This document shows positions 17,422-26,586 of a stretch of 64,000 nucleotides of DNA, piece by piece (position 1 is the first letter of the stretch; the number at the start of each line of letters is the position of its first letter). The notes under the pieces were generated by a model. That model was given only the letters and a program-made list of their open reading frames with translations. It searched no databases and was not told where the DNA came from. Position numbers and translations under genes: made by a program. Source of the stretch: Archangiaceae bacterium (lineage in GTDB: Bacteria > Myxococcota > Myxococcia > Myxococcales > Myxococcaceae); NCBI GenBank assembly GCA_016714225.1, contig JADJNS010000041.1:1-64000 (forward strand), read 5' to 3'.

Positions 17422-18744
17422 ATGGTCTCCATCTCGAACGAGCTGCTCGCGCGGTACGGCAGCGTGCCGGTTCCCCGGTACACCAGCTACCCGCCGGCGA
17501 ACGTGTGGGGCGACGTCGACGCGGCGTTCGGTCGCGAGGCCTACGCGCGGGGCGCGCGCCGGCCGCTCTCGCTCTACGTGCACGTGCCGTTCTGCCGAAA
17601 GCTCTGCTTCTACTGCGGCTGCAACATGGTGGTGACCCGCAGCCAGCCGCTGGTCGAGCGGTGGCTGAACGCGCTCGAGCGCGAGGTGGCGATGGTCGCC
17701 GACGCGATGGGTGAGCCGGGCCGGGTGGTGCAGCTGCACCTGGGCGGCGGCACGCCGACGTACCTCGACCCGGGGCAGCTCGAGCGGGTGCTGGCGGTGC
17801 TGCGCAGCCGCTTCCAATTCGAGCCCGGGGCAGAGACCAGCATCGAGGTGCACCCGCCGGTGACGTCGGTGGAGCAGCTGCGCACGCTCGCCGGCCTGGG
17901 CTTCACGCGGCTCAGCATGGGCGTGCAGGACTTCGACCCCGAGGTGCAGCAGCGGGTGAACCGGCCGCAGCCCTATGCGCAGACCGCGGCGCTGATTCAC
18001 GCCGCGCGCGAGCTGGGCTTTCAGAGCATCAACGTCGACCTGATGTACGGCCTGCCGCTGCAGACCGTCGAGCGCTTCGAGCGCACCCTCGACCAGGTGA
18101 TCTCGCTGCGCCCCGAGCGCGTGGCGCTGTTCGGCTACGCGCACATGCCGTCGCTCAAGCGGCACCAGCGCATGATCGACGCGAAAGAGCTGCCGGGCGC
18201 GGCCGAGCGCCTCGCGCTGTTCACCCGAAGCCTCGAGCGGCTGACCGTGGCAGGCTGGCGAGCGATCGGCCTCGATCACTTCGCGCTGACCACCGACGAG
18301 CTGTTTCGCGCGCGCGACGAGGGCACCTTGAGGCGCAACTTCATGGGCTACACCACCTGCGCCGAGAGCGAGGTGGTCGCGTTCGGCCCGTCGGCGATCT
18401 CCGAGGTCGGCGGCGCCTTCGTGCAGAACGCGCGCGAGGTGCACGACTGGGCGGCGCGCCTCGAGGCGGGCCAGCTGCCGGCGGTGCGGGGGTGGAGGTT
18501 GTCTGCCGACGACGCGCTGCGCGGGCAGCAGATCGCGCGGCTGTTCTGCCAGCTCGAAGCCGACGTCGGCGACGCCGAGCCCGAGGGGCTGGCGCAGCTC
18601 GCCGCCGACGGGCTGGTGGTGCGCGAGGGCTCGAAGGTGCGCGTCACCGAGACCGGCCGGCTGTTGCTGCGCAACGTGGCCGCGGTGCTCGATCGCTACC
18701 TCGCTGGCGCGGTCAGCCAGCGCGTGCACTCGACGGCGGTGTGA
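17422..18744 (+). CDS. hemN: Oxygen-independent coproporphyrinogen III oxidase (radical SAM)
   Basis: A 440-residue protein that decarboxylates coproporphyrinogen III to protoporphyrinogen IX without oxygen, in haem synthesis. The radical-SAM cluster motif is C58-x3-C62-x2-C65 followed by Gly and Cys67, within PFCRKLCFYCGC. It is followed by the SAM-binding Gly motif HLGGGTP and by VQDFDPEVQQRVNR, both characteristic of HemN. C-terminal regions include GLDHFAL and NFMGYTTC, which also match the family, as does the complete length. Cytoplasmic. ATG 17422 is chosen over the upstream frame because it begins right at the conserved N-terminus (YTSYPPA). HemN-like paralogues exist, but this sequence has the HemN signature. 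Confidence 0.9.
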   Translation: MVSISNELLARYGSVPVPRYTSYPPANVWGDVDAAFGREAYARGARRPLSLYVHVPFCRKLCFYCGCNMVVTRSQPLVERWLNALEREVAMVADAMGEPGRVVQLHLGGGTPTYLDPGQLERVLAVLRSRFQFEPGAETSIEVHPPVTSVEQLRTLAGLGFTRLSMGVQDFDPEVQQRVNRPQPYAQTAALIHAARELGFQSINVDLMYGLPLQTVERFERTLDQVISLRPERVALFGYAHMPSLKRHQRMIDAKELPGAAERLALFTRSLERLTVAGWRAIGLDHFALTTDELFRARDEGTLRRNFMGYTTCAESEVVAFGPSAISEVGGAFVQNAREVHDWAARLEAGQLPAVRGWRLSADDALRGQQIARLFCQLEADVGDAEPEGLAQLAADGLVVREGSKVRVTETGRLLLRNVAAVLDRYLAGAVSQRVHSTAV

Positions 18745-18745
18745 C

Positions 18746-18964
18746 TCACCTGGGCCGGCTTCTCCCCGGGTCGGAGCCCGCCAGGTTGTCGACGCAGGTG
18801 CAGACCTGGCACTTGCGGTCATCGTTCCACTCGCAGACCGGGTGGCCGTGAAGGCAGCTGCTGGTCGTGTAGCACTCGCGATCGACGGCGCGATAATTCT
18901 TGAGCGCGCTGCCACACCCGGCCGCGGCCAACGAGAACAACCCCAGCGCGATTCGTAGCTTCAC
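18746..18964 (-). CDS. Small Cys-rich lipoprotein
   Basis: A 72-residue protein from ATG 18964. The signal MKLRIALGLFSLAAAGC has a clear lipobox (Cys17). After cleavage only about 55 residues remain, with seven further Cys, a pattern of small disulphide-stabilised envelope lipoproteins. No domain family is recognised. It converges with hemN, one base from its stop, and its start is near the beginning of the divergent propeller lipoprotein. It could be a structural envelope component. Confidence 0.65.
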   Translation of the reverse strand: MKLRIALGLFSLAAAGCGSALKNYRAVDRECYTTSSCLHGHPVCEWNDDRKCQVCTCVDNLAGSDPGRSRPR

Positions 18965-19096
18965 GGCGTGCTCGCTTCCCTCACCGGCGCAGGCTTCAGC
19001 GAGACGATAGCAAACGGCGGGGCCCGGCCCCGATCACGCGCAGGGTTGCGGCGCACCGCGTTGGACGATCGGCACGGGCGGGGACTCTCACGGCCC

Positions 19097-20299
19097 ATGA
19101 AGAGCCCCCTGGTGCTGAAGCTGACCGTCGCCGCCGCGCTGCTCGCGGGCTGCGGCAACCCCGAGCCCGAAGCCGACGCACCGAGCCCCGCGCTCGACGA
19201 GGCGATGGGGGCGCTCGAGCCCGACGCGCTGCCCATGCCCGCGGCGAGCGGCACCGAGACGATGCCCGAGCCGGTCGAGGGCGCGGTGATGCCGATGCCG
19301 GCGGCGAGCACGTCGACGCTCGCGAGCGGGCTCGAAGAGATCGACACGCTGCCGGCGGCCGACGAGCCGCAGGGCCTGGCGTCGAACCCCACCGCCAGCG
19401 CGGCGGTGGCGACGGGGCTGAGCGCCAACGTGCGCTGCCCCCACCTCGACGTCTGCGCCGACGGCGCCGAGATCTTGTGCCCCAACGGTACGCCGATGCA
19501 CGGCCAGCCCGCGTGGACGTGTCTGCTCTTCACCGAGACCGACCCGTCGACCGGCCAGCAGTGCGAGGCATTCACCTGGTACTTCCTCGGTGACTGCGAC
19601 GGCAATGACCCAGACGAGAGCCGGTTCTACACCGCGGGCAAGATGCAGCAGCAGTACGCGCGGGCCTCGTCGGGGGCGATCTGGTACCGCAACCTGCAGG
19701 CTGGCCGCTGGGGCGCGTGGGTGTACCTGGGCGGCTACGCCGAGCGCGGGCCCTCGGTGACGTCGGACTCGAGCAACAGCCAGCACGTGTTCGTACGCGG
19801 CAGCGACGGCGCGGTCTGGGAGAACCGGTGGGCCGGCCGGTGGCTGGGCTGGAGGTCGCTGGGCGGCGTGGTCACCAACAAGCCGGTCGCGATCAAGAAC
19901 TACGACGGCCGCATCTCGGTGTTCGTGCGCGGCGTCGGCGGCGCGGTCTTTCACAAGTACCAGCTGGCGCGCGGCACCAACGCCGCGTGGAGCGGCTGGC
20001 AGAACCTCGGCGGCTACGTCGACTACGGCCCGGTGCGCCCGATGATCAACACCAACGGCACGCTCGAGATCTTCGTCACTGCGTTCACGCACATCTACCA
20101 CTCGCGCGGTCGCGCCGGCACCGCGTGGACGGGCTGGGCAGACCTCGGCCGCAAGTACGGGCGCTATCGCCCGCAGCGGCTGCGGTACGGCTACCTCAAG
20201 GTCATCGACCAGCTCAACTCGACCGACCGCTACATGCGGTACCAGGTCGGGCAGAGCTCGACCACCTGGGCGGGGTGGAGCTGGTGCCCGGTACCCTGA
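19097..20299 (+). CDS. Lipoprotein with PLL-lectin-like beta-propeller
   Basis: From ATG 19097 the signal ends in LLAGC (Cys19), then an Ala/Pro/Glu-rich linker of about 80 residues, a Cys-containing segment, and a C-terminal propeller of about 210 residues. The blades repeat the pattern GAxWYRNLQAGRWGAWVYLGG ... VFVRGSDGAVWENRW, in which aromatic W/R and Gly-Gly turns recur. This resembles the PLL-type (Photorhabdus lectin-like) fucose-binding propeller, so carbohydrate binding at the outer surface is plausible. Each blade is about 40-50 residues and roughly five blades are visible. Sugar specificity is not established. Confidence 0.7.
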   Translation: MKSPLVLKLTVAAALLAGCGNPEPEADAPSPALDEAMGALEPDALPMPAASGTETMPEPVEGAVMPMPAASTSTLASGLEEIDTLPAADEPQGLASNPTASAAVATGLSANVRCPHLDVCADGAEILCPNGTPMHGQPAWTCLLFTETDPSTGQQCEAFTWYFLGDCDGNDPDESRFYTAGKMQQQYARASSGAIWYRNLQAGRWGAWVYLGGYAERGPSVTSDSSNSQHVFVRGSDGAVWENRWAGRWLGWRSLGGVVTNKPVAIKNYDGRISVFVRGVGGAVFHKYQLARGTNAAWSGWQNLGGYVDYGPVRPMINTNGTLEIFVTAFTHIYHSRGRAGTAWTGWADLGRKYGRYRPQRLRYGYLKVIDQLNSTDRYMRYQVGQSSTTWAGWSWCPVP

Positions 20300-20311
20300 G
20301 GGGCGCGGTGG

Positions 20312-20326
20312 CCGAAGGCCCTTCGG
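20312..20326. terminator. Hairpin between two convergent genes
   Basis: A 7-bp perfect stem, CCGAAGG and CCTTCGG with a one-base centre, lies in the 58-bp gap between the propeller lipoprotein (stop 20299) and the minus-strand serine hydrolase (stop 20358). It is placed where a shared terminator would be expected. No T tract follows on either side and the loop is minimal, so it may need Rho or other help. Confidence 0.35.
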
Positions 20327-20357
20327 TGAAGTCGCGCGTCGGCGTGCTCGAACCGGC

Positions 20358-22130
20358 TCAGAAGCGGAAGCCGAGCAGGTTCCAGTAGGCGAGAAACGAG
20401 ACGAAGCCCACGCCGGCGAGACCGGTGAACGAGTAGGCCACGCGGCCGGCGCGGGTGCCGGCCCCTCGCTTCCAGGTCGCGAGCGCGGCGAAGACGGTCG
20501 CCACGGCGCCGACGGCGAGCGCGAACGGCAGCGCGAAGACCGCCTTCACCGAGGCGGGGAGCTCGTAGAGCAGCCAGTACGGGCCGAGCTTGCCGAAGAA
20601 CGGCGAGGCCAGCCCCGCGAGAAACAGCAGGCTCCCGGTGGCCAGCAGCCACGACCACAGTCGCGCGCGGCGCACCAGTGGCTCGGCGGGAGCGCGGCGG
20701 CGCCAACGTCTCCACAGCGCAGCGAGGGGCACCACCAGGGCCACCGCAAGGAAGACGGCGACGCTGGCGACCAGCACCAGGCGATGAACGCCGAGCGCGC
20801 CGTGCCACGGCACCCGCTGGTAGGTGGTCGCCATGCCGTTCGAGAGCGCCCCGTCGCTGAAGGCGACCAGGCCCTCACCGTCGACGCGCTGGAACAACAG
20901 CGGGGCGACCTCGACGTACCGGCCGCGGCCGACCTGAAGCGTGCCGTCGGGCTGGGCGCGCACGTCGATCTCCCGGGTGAGGCCGAGCACCACGCTCGCC
21001 TTCTCGAACGTGGCGTGGGGGTAGCGGCTCGAGCGGTAGGTGCCCTCGAGGCTGCGCCACGCGTCGTGGCGTGAAGCGACGGCAGGCGGCTGGGCGCGAG
21101 GTGCCGGCTCACCGACCAGCGTATGGGCGAGCGAGACGAGGTCGCACGCTTCACCGCCACCGTTGACCGCGGCGAAGACGCCGAGCCCGAGCTCCGGCAC
21201 CAGGTAGATGAGCGCGCCGAAGGCGCCCATGTTGCCGTCGTGCATGAGGGCGCGCCGGCCGCCGTACTGCTCCTCCATGAAGGCGTAGGTCATGCCGGGC
21301 AGCCCCGGGTGGAAGCGGTGCTCGACCGGGTGGGTGGCGGCGAGCGCGTGCTCGGGCAGCGGCCCCTCGCCCAGGTGAGCGGCGACGAAGCGCGCCATGT
21401 CGCCCGCGGTCGAGCTCATGCCGCCGGCGGGCACGTCGTGCGTCCACGGCCACAGGGGGCTCGCGGTGGCGCCCGACCCGGTCACGTCGTACGCCCTGGC
21501 GAGCTCGGCCGGGTCGGCGGGGGCGGCGAAGGCGCTGTGCTGCATCTGCAGCGGCGCGAAAATGCGCTGCTCGACGAACTGGGCGTAGGTGAGGCCGTAC
21601 GCGCGCTCGAGCAGGTGGCCGGCGAGCGAGTAGTTGCGGTTGCTGTAGCTCCACAGGGTTCCCGCCGGGGCGACGCGCTGCGGTACGTGAGCCGCGAGAA
21701 AGCGCCCCAGCGGGACGATGTCGTTCGGCGTCAGGGCGGCGGCGCCGAGCAGGCTGTCGTCGAAGCCCGAGGTGTGGGTGAGCAGCTGGTGCAGCGTGAC
21801 GGGCGGCACCTCGAACCCCTCGAGGTACGCGTTGACGTCGGCGTTCAGCTCGAGCTTGTGCTCGTCGACGGCCAGCATCACGGCGGTGGCGGTGATGCTC
21901 TTGGTGACCGAGGCGATGGCGAAGCGGGTGCGCTCGGGGTCGACGGGCAGCTTCGCGTCGAGGTCGGCGAAGCCATAGCCCCGGGCCAGCGCTGGAGCGC
22001 CGCGCCGAACCACCGAGACCGCCAGCCCCGGAGCGTGGCAGGCCGTCATGGTCTTCTTCGCCCAGGCGTCGACGAGGGCTTGGTCACCTTCAGGCAGCGC
22101 GCCGAGGCACAGCAGAATGGCAGAGATCAC
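20358..22130 (-). CDS. Serine hydrolase (beta-lactamase fold) with C-terminal membrane region
   Basis: A 590-residue protein from a GTG at 22130, overlapping the upstream stop by GTGA. The class C beta-lactamase/penicillin-binding fold has S74-V-T-K77 (SxxK), Y162-S-N164 (YxN) and a third segment with MHDGNMGAF. A linker and a C-terminal region of about 120 residues with about four or five helices (for example LVLVASVAVFLAVALVVPLAA) anchor it in the membrane. Substrate is uncertain; such proteins include D-aminopeptidases, esterases and peptidoglycan-acting enzymes. It forms an operon with PadR and a permease-like gene, all with overlapping ends. Confidence 0.8.
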   Translation of the reverse strand: MISAILLCLGALPEGDQALVDAWAKKTMTACHAPGLAVSVVRRGAPALARGYGFADLDAKLPVDPERTRFAIASVTKSITATAVMLAVDEHKLELNADVNAYLEGFEVPPVTLHQLLTHTSGFDDSLLGAAALTPNDIVPLGRFLAAHVPQRVAPAGTLWSYSNRNYSLAGHLLERAYGLTYAQFVEQRIFAPLQMQHSAFAAPADPAELARAYDVTGSGATASPLWPWTHDVPAGGMSSTAGDMARFVAAHLGEGPLPEHALAATHPVEHRFHPGLPGMTYAFMEEQYGGRRALMHDGNMGAFGALIYLVPELGLGVFAAVNGGGEACDLVSLAHTLVGEPAPRAQPPAVASRHDAWRSLEGTYRSSRYPHATFEKASVVLGLTREIDVRAQPDGTLQVGRGRYVEVAPLLFQRVDGEGLVAFSDGALSNGMATTYQRVPWHGALGVHRLVLVASVAVFLAVALVVPLAALWRRWRRRAPAEPLVRRARLWSWLLATGSLLFLAGLASPFFGKLGPYWLLYELPASVKAVFALPFALAVGAVATVFAALATWKRGAGTRAGRVAYSFTGLAGVGFVSFLAYWNLLGFRF

Positions 22131-22861
22131 GTTCGAGGCTCCTTGGGGGGTTGAGGCACGCGCAGGGCGCGCAGGGCCGCCTTGATGACGCCGTGGAGCA
22201 GCACGACCAGCGCGGCGATGGTGGTGGCCACCACCACGTTGGGCAGCGGCTCGCGCAGGGCTTCTTTGAGCCGCACGCCCTCGAGACGACCCTCGGCCCA
22301 CAGGCCGAGAATGACGTAGTAGCCGAGCGCCGCGCCCTGCAGCCCGACCAGCAGGGCGGCCGCCGCCAGGTAGAGCGGGGTAGAGGTGTCGCGCCTGAGC
22401 GAAGCGGCAGAGTGGTCGCGCAGCACCAGCCACACCACGGCGCGGTGCAGCTCGAGCAGCACCGCCAGGCCTCCCAGCGCGAGGAGCAGCCAGACGGCGA
22501 GCCCGCCTTCACGGAAGAACGTCAGCAAGGGCACCTCGTAAAACGTGTAGAGAATGAAGCCGAAGAGCGGGGCGGCAGCGGCGAGGGAGTCGACCCAGCC
22601 GCGCAGTGGAGCGGGCAGGCGAGCGAGGGCGCGCCGCACCGCCGGCAGGTGTACGGCCTCGAGGGTGGCGATGGCCGAAGCGTCGAGCGCGAGGGCCTTC
22701 AGGGCGGCCTCACGCGCGGCCGGCTCGTCGAGGCCCTGGTCGCGGGCGGCGCAGTAGGCGGCGTCGAGCTCGCCGGCCAGCTCGTCGATCACCAGCGCGC
22801 GCTCGGGGTACGGGAGATCGACCCGCGACTCGAGCTCGCCGAGGACGTCGTCGAAAGTCAC
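22127..22861 (-). CDS. Membrane protein with permease-prefix-like N-terminus
   Basis: A 244-residue protein. GTG 22861 overlaps the PadR stop (GTGA), and its own stop overlaps the serine hydrolase start. The N-terminal 90 residues (ELDAAYCAARDQGLDEPAAR) are helical and resemble the permease prefix domain found before ABC-type permeases in PadR-linked operons. About six hydrophobic segments follow (for instance FGFILYTFYEVPLLTFF and YYVILGLWAEG). No transporter hallmark motif is visible, so this may be a partner or regulator of a membrane complex rather than a permease. Coupled translation to both neighbours suggests a fixed stoichiometry. Confidence 0.65.
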   Translation of the reverse strand: MTFDDVLGELESRVDLPYPERALVIDELAGELDAAYCAARDQGLDEPAAREAALKALALDASAIATLEAVHLPAVRRALARLPAPLRGWVDSLAAAAPLFGFILYTFYEVPLLTFFREGGLAVWLLLALGGLAVLLELHRAVVWLVLRDHSAASLRRDTSTPLYLAAAALLVGLQGAALGYYVILGLWAEGRLEGVRLKEALREPLPNVVVATTIAALVVLLHGVIKAALRALRVPQPPKEPRT

Positions 22862-23184
22862 CCTTTGCTCTCCCCGAGCAGCCGGTCGAAGGCGAGCGCC
22901 AGCTCGCGGTAGCTCGAGCGCTCGTCGGCGAGCGCCTTCTTGCCCTTGGCCGTCAGCGCGTAGACCTTGCGCGCCCGGGCGCCGCCCGAGTTGTCCCAAG
23001 AGCCCCTGGCCAGGCCGTCTTGCTCGAGCTTGTGGAGAATCGGGTAGAGCGCCCCGAACGACAGGGTGAAGAAGCCGGCCGACTTCGCGCTCACCCAGCT
23101 CGAGATCTCGTAGCCGTGCTTCGGGCCCTCGGCGAGCGCCAGCAGCGCGAGAAACAGCGCCCGTGATTTGCCTGCATCCGACAT
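22858..23184 (-). CDS. PadR-family transcriptional regulator
   Basis: A 108-residue winged-helix protein. ATG 23184 is set by a GGAGGT 9 bp upstream. The N-terminal helix has ALFLALLALAEGPKHGYEIS, followed by LSFGALYPILHKLEQDGL and the wing (KVYALTAKGKKAL), the core of the PadR fold. It is the first gene of the operon with the permease-like protein and serine hydrolase. A 21-bp palindrome directly upstream (23199-23219) is the probable operator, so autorepression is likely. Typical PadR proteins repress efflux or detoxification genes until a ligand binds. Confidence 0.85.
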   Translation of the reverse strand: MSDAGKSRALFLALLALAEGPKHGYEISSWVSAKSAGFFTLSFGALYPILHKLEQDGLARGSWDNSGGARARKVYALTAKGKKALADERSSYRELALAFDRLLGESKG

Positions 23185-23198
23185 GCTGTTGACCTCCG

Positions 23199-23219
23199 AT
23201 ATATCTGGCGCAGATATAT
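23199..23219. promoter_or_regulatory. PadR operator palindrome
   Basis: ATATATCT (23199-23206) and AGATATAT (23212-23219) are perfect inverted repeats around GGCGC. The A/T-rich arms stand out in this GC-rich DNA. The site lies between the PadR start at 23184 and the divergent lipoprotein gene at 23373 and just upstream of the GGAGGT ribosome-binding site, so it would overlap the promoter of the PadR operon. Confidence 0.6.
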
Positions 23220-23372
23220 ACGCGGTCGACAGGTCGGGTCAACCCGCCGCGGCAGGTGAGGGCGAAGGTCGTGAGCGAGCGAGCGGGCAGGCGATCGCTA
23301 TTTTTCGAAAACATTGGCCGGTCTAGGTCGCCCTGCACGTCTCTGGGCTCACCTGGAACGGAGATCTCGACG

Positions 23373-24215
23373 ATGAAGCGCGTGGTTCAGCTGTGCGTGA
23401 TGGCGTGGTGTCTGGCGGCGTGCAGTGGCGACGGCGGAGGTGGCACGGGCGGCGGAGCCGGCACCGCCGGAGGCTCGGGCACCGCGGGCGGAGCAGCCGG
23501 AGGCGCTGCGGGCGGAGCAGCCGGAGGCACCGCGGGCGGAGCAGCGGGTGGCACCGCGGGCGGAGCAGCCGGAGGCACCGCGGGCGGCTCGGCGACGGGC
23601 GGTGGCACCAGCTCGACCACGGTGGTGCTGAGCGGCACGGTGCGGAACACGCTCGGCATCGGTCTGGGCAACGCGACGGTGCAGGTGCTCGACGCGTCGC
23701 CGGCCCTCAGCGCGACGACCAACGGCACCGGCCAGTACACGCTCACCGTACCTGCTGCGACCGACCTCTTCGTGCGCGCGACGGCGCCCAGCTACAAGGG
23801 CACCCAGGTCGGGCTCTACGCGACCGACGCGGGCACGCTGAACTTCGCCCTCATCTCGGTGACGATCTTCAACCAGGTCGCGACCGCGCTGAGCCTCACC
23901 GAGAACCCCGACGCGGGCCTGCTCGACGTCGACTTCAACGCGGCGATGCCGCTCGACGGCGGGTTCGGCGCCTCCATCACCCTGGCGCACGACCGCACCT
24001 TCACCATCAGCGCGCAGGGCATGCCGCGGTTCGCCGACGCGGGCACCGCGGGGGTGAGCGGCGGCGAGCTGTACTTCCCGAACGTCTCGACCGGCTCGAC
24101 GGCGGTGACGGTTCACCCGCCCGCGGGCTCTGGCTACACCTGCACCGTGCCGCGCCCCGCGCTGAAGCGGGTCGACCCGGGCGTGTTCACCTTCGTCCAG
24201 GCCGAGTGCCAGTAG
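23373..24215 (+). CDS. Lipoprotein with Gly/Ala/Thr repeat linker and carboxypeptidase-regulatory-like domain
   Basis: From ATG 23373, with GGAGA about 11 bases before it, the signal ends CLAAC (Cys17). A linker of about 60 residues of Gly, Ala and Thr repeats (GGAAGG and GGTAGG units) follows. Next a beta-rich domain has LSGTVRNTLGIGLGNATVQV, then SATTNGTGQYTLTVPA, the pattern of a carboxypeptidase-regulatory-like (CarboxypepD_reg-type) Ig fold. A C-terminal domain ends in CTVPRPALKRV. The long linker spaces the domain from the membrane. Likely surface-exposed; role unknown. The upstream frame from 23256 is ignored. Confidence 0.7.
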   Translation: MKRVVQLCVMAWCLAACSGDGGGGTGGGAGTAGGSGTAGGAAGGAAGGAAGGTAGGAAGGTAGGAAGGTAGGSATGGGTSSTTVVLSGTVRNTLGIGLGNATVQVLDASPALSATTNGTGQYTLTVPAATDLFVRATAPSYKGTQVGLYATDAGTLNFALISVTIFNQVATALSLTENPDAGLLDVDFNAAMPLDGGFGASITLAHDRTFTISAQGMPRFADAGTAGVSGGELYFPNVSTGSTAVTVHPPAGSGYTCTVPRPALKRVDPGVFTFVQAECQ

Positions 24216-24221
24216 CCGGCC

Positions 24222-25610
24222 TCAAGGCCGTGCCAGGGCGCGGGCCCACCGCAGCGGCCGGCCCAGCGGGCGCACCGCGGCGCGCGCCTTGGTCAGCGCG
24301 TCGTCGCGAAGCTGGGCGAGCAGCACCCGCGTGCCGTGCGAGCCGTGCTCGACCACGCGCAGGGCGTAGAGCACCGCGGCGAGGCGCAAGCCAAAGCCGA
24401 AGACGAAGAGCAGCTGCAGCGCGAAGACCGGGTTCTGGCCGACCATCACCTCGCGGGGCAGGGCCGAGGTGACGGCACCGGCGGTCATGGCGGCGAGGCC
24501 GTTGCACAGCCCGGCGCTGGCGGCGAAGAGCGCCAGGTAAGAGGTGCGCTGCTCGGCGGGGGCGAGGCGGTAGGGCAGGCAGAACACCGCGTTGGCGTTG
24601 GCGGCTCAGGCGGTGCCCGAGATGACGGCCTCGAGCCAGATGGGCCACGACGCCGCGGGGGTCGCCGAGGCCTGAATGAGCGGCAGAATGCAGATGCCCA
24701 CGCCCGACGCGATGAGCACCGGCCTCGCCCCGAAGCGGTCGACCATGCGGCCCCAGAACGCGCTGGTGGCGACGCGGCAGAACATACCCAGCAGCGTCTG
24801 CGCCGCGATGACGCGGTAGCCCAGCCCCAGGTTCAAGGCGAAGTGAATGGCCACGAAGCCGCCCGAGGTGCCGATGGCGGCGTTGAAGAGCGCCTGAAAG
24901 ACGAGGTACCGGCGCGCGGCGGGGTTGTAGAGCGGGGCGATGAGCGCGCTCCACGAGTAGGCGGCCGCCTTCGCCGGGGCGCCGCGCACCTCGGGCTGGC
25001 GCAGCAGCGACCAGGTGGTGACGCAGCCCGCGACGCAGATGGCGAGCGCGACGCCCGAGAGGGCCGGCCCCAGGCCGATGGTCTGCTTGCTCAGGTCGAG
25101 GGTGAGGCCCGCGCAGAGCGTCGCCACGCCCGAGCCGAGCATCGCGAGCGAGTAGCGCACGCCGTAGAAGCGGCCGCGCACGCGGCGGGGCAGGGCCTCT
25201 CCCATCCACGCGGCCCAGGCGGTATTGGCGAGCACGCCGGCGATCGAAGAGACCAGCGCCGAGCAGATCAGCGTCACGCGCTGGGCGGGCAGGCTGACCC
25301 CCACCCACGGCAGGAACACCAGCGGCAGGTACGCCAGCCCGCGCACCAGAAAGCCGATGATGGCCACGCGCCGGCGGCCCCACCGGTCGACCCACTGCGC
25401 CGCCGGCACCTGCAGGCCCTGGGCGAGCAGGGGAAACGCGGTGACCGCGCCGACCAGCAGCGTGCCCGAGGCGAGGTACACCGCCCACGCGCTCAGCGCC
25501 GCGCCCGTGGTCACCGCGGTGATGACCTCGTTCGACAGGCCGTCGCAGAGCCCTTGCCTCAACGACTGCCGGAGTGAACCCCTCGAGCTCAAAAGATCGC
25601 GACGCCTCAA
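24222..25610 (-). CDS. MFS transporter, interrupted by an in-frame TGA
   Basis: About 462 residues of twelve-helix-like sequence read in one frame from about 25610 to 24222, broken only by TGA at 24606-24608. The N-half has FLVRGLAYLPLVFLPW and the loop motif DRWGRRRVA (MFS motif A). The C-half begins straight after the stop with AANANAVFCLPYRLAP. The stop sits where family members usually have Trp (ISGTA-W-A), so a TGG to TGA change explains it. Both halves match in style and length, supporting one gene. TTG 25610 is a weak start; no ATG is available. Substrate unknown. It may be an error, a real nonsense variant or a pseudogene. Confidence 0.6.
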
Positions 25611-25815
25611 CCTCGATTCTCGGGGCGCCAAGGCGGCAGTTTCTTTGGCCGGCGCACTCTCGAATTCTGAAAAAAAGGCGTCGCCGCGGCGCACGAACGC
25701 TCGAGGCCGCGACCTCGGCGGTCGCACGCGTCGCTGCCCGATAGGGCCCTGAATGTCCTGGCGGTTTCCATTCAAGGCCGGGTCGTGCGCAGCGGTGCGG
25801 GAAGACAACGAGGGC

Positions 25816-26586
25816 ATGGCGAACCTCAGGCTGCCAGGCTGGAAGACCCCGGTGAGCAGTGTCGAGAATCGGCTGAGCCGCTTCGAGCAGGTGCTCAGCG
25901 CGTCGAAGCGCGCCGACTCGGGCGTCGACCTGCGCGAGGCCAAGGTACGGGCGGGCACCGACCTCAAGGTGACCGACCTGATTCGCACGGTGAGGGTGGG
26001 CGTCGACTCGTCCGCGCTGACGCCGGCGCAGGCGACGCGGGCTTTTCTCGAGCTCCAGACGGCGATCGCCACCGCCCAGGGGTACGACGCGGACGGCGAT
26101 GGGAGCCTCGACTTCCACGAGCTGGCCTTCTTCGACACCAGCGACGACCTGGCCAGGCGGCTCGTGTTCAGCGCCGCGGTGCCGGTGGAGTCGACCGACG
26201 GCAGGACGCTGCGGCCCCGCGTCGCGCTCTCGCTCGAGGCGCGCCGAGAGGCAGAGCGGGTCATCACCGAGACCGCGCAGTTTCACGGCGCGACGCCGCT
26301 CGGAGTCGAGGCCCTGACCTGGAGCATGCGCGAGCGGGTGGTCGAGGGCTTCAGCCTCGAGGGCGGCATCGTGTTCGACGCGGTCAACTACTCCGAGACC
26401 GACTGGCGGGCGAAGCTGCCTCTGGTGGGCAAGAAGTACCGCGGGCAGGGGCACCTGAGCGACGCCGAGCTGGAGAAGCGCTTCGGCGACCTGGCCACCT
26501 ACATCGGCAAGACCAGGGCCCGGGTGAACGAGCGGCTGATGGCCGACTACTTCACCGGCTATCTCGCCGGCAGCGACCTGCCGTAA
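25816..26586 (+). CDS. Protein with an EF-hand-like calcium motif
   Basis: From ATG 25816 (the frame begins earlier at 25753, but the first residues look like noise) a helical protein of about 256 residues contains DADGDGSLDFHE, which matches the 12-residue EF-hand loop (D-x-D-x-D-G-x-[LIV]-x-[FIL]-x-E) very well. Single EF-hands occur in calcium-binding myxobacterial proteins. The rest is helical and rich in Arg and Glu, without a recognised domain. No signal peptide is seen, so it is likely cytoplasmic. Its neighbours are the divergent MFS gene and a damaged RibD/DHFR-like gene. Confidence 0.6.
   Translation: MANLRLPGWKTPVSSVENRLSRFEQVLSASKRADSGVDLREAKVRAGTDLKVTDLIRTVRVGVDSSALTPAQATRAFLELQTAIATAQGYDADGDGSLDFHELAFFDTSDDLARRLVFSAAVPVESTDGRTLRPRVALSLEARREAERVITETAQFHGATPLGVEALTWSMRERVVEGFSLEGGIVFDAVNYSETDWRAKLPLVGKKYRGQGHLSDAELEKRFGDLATYIGKTRARVNERLMADYFTGYLAGSDLP

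Noticed and set aside
20358..22130. Antibiotic-resistance beta-lactamase
   Set aside because: It has the fold and motifs, but the C-terminal membrane domain and operon context fit a broader serine hydrolase; resistance cannot be inferred.
24606..24608. Selenocysteine at the internal TGA of the MFS gene
   Set aside because: Relatives have Trp here, no SECIS-like hairpin is evident, and transporters of this type do not use Sec.
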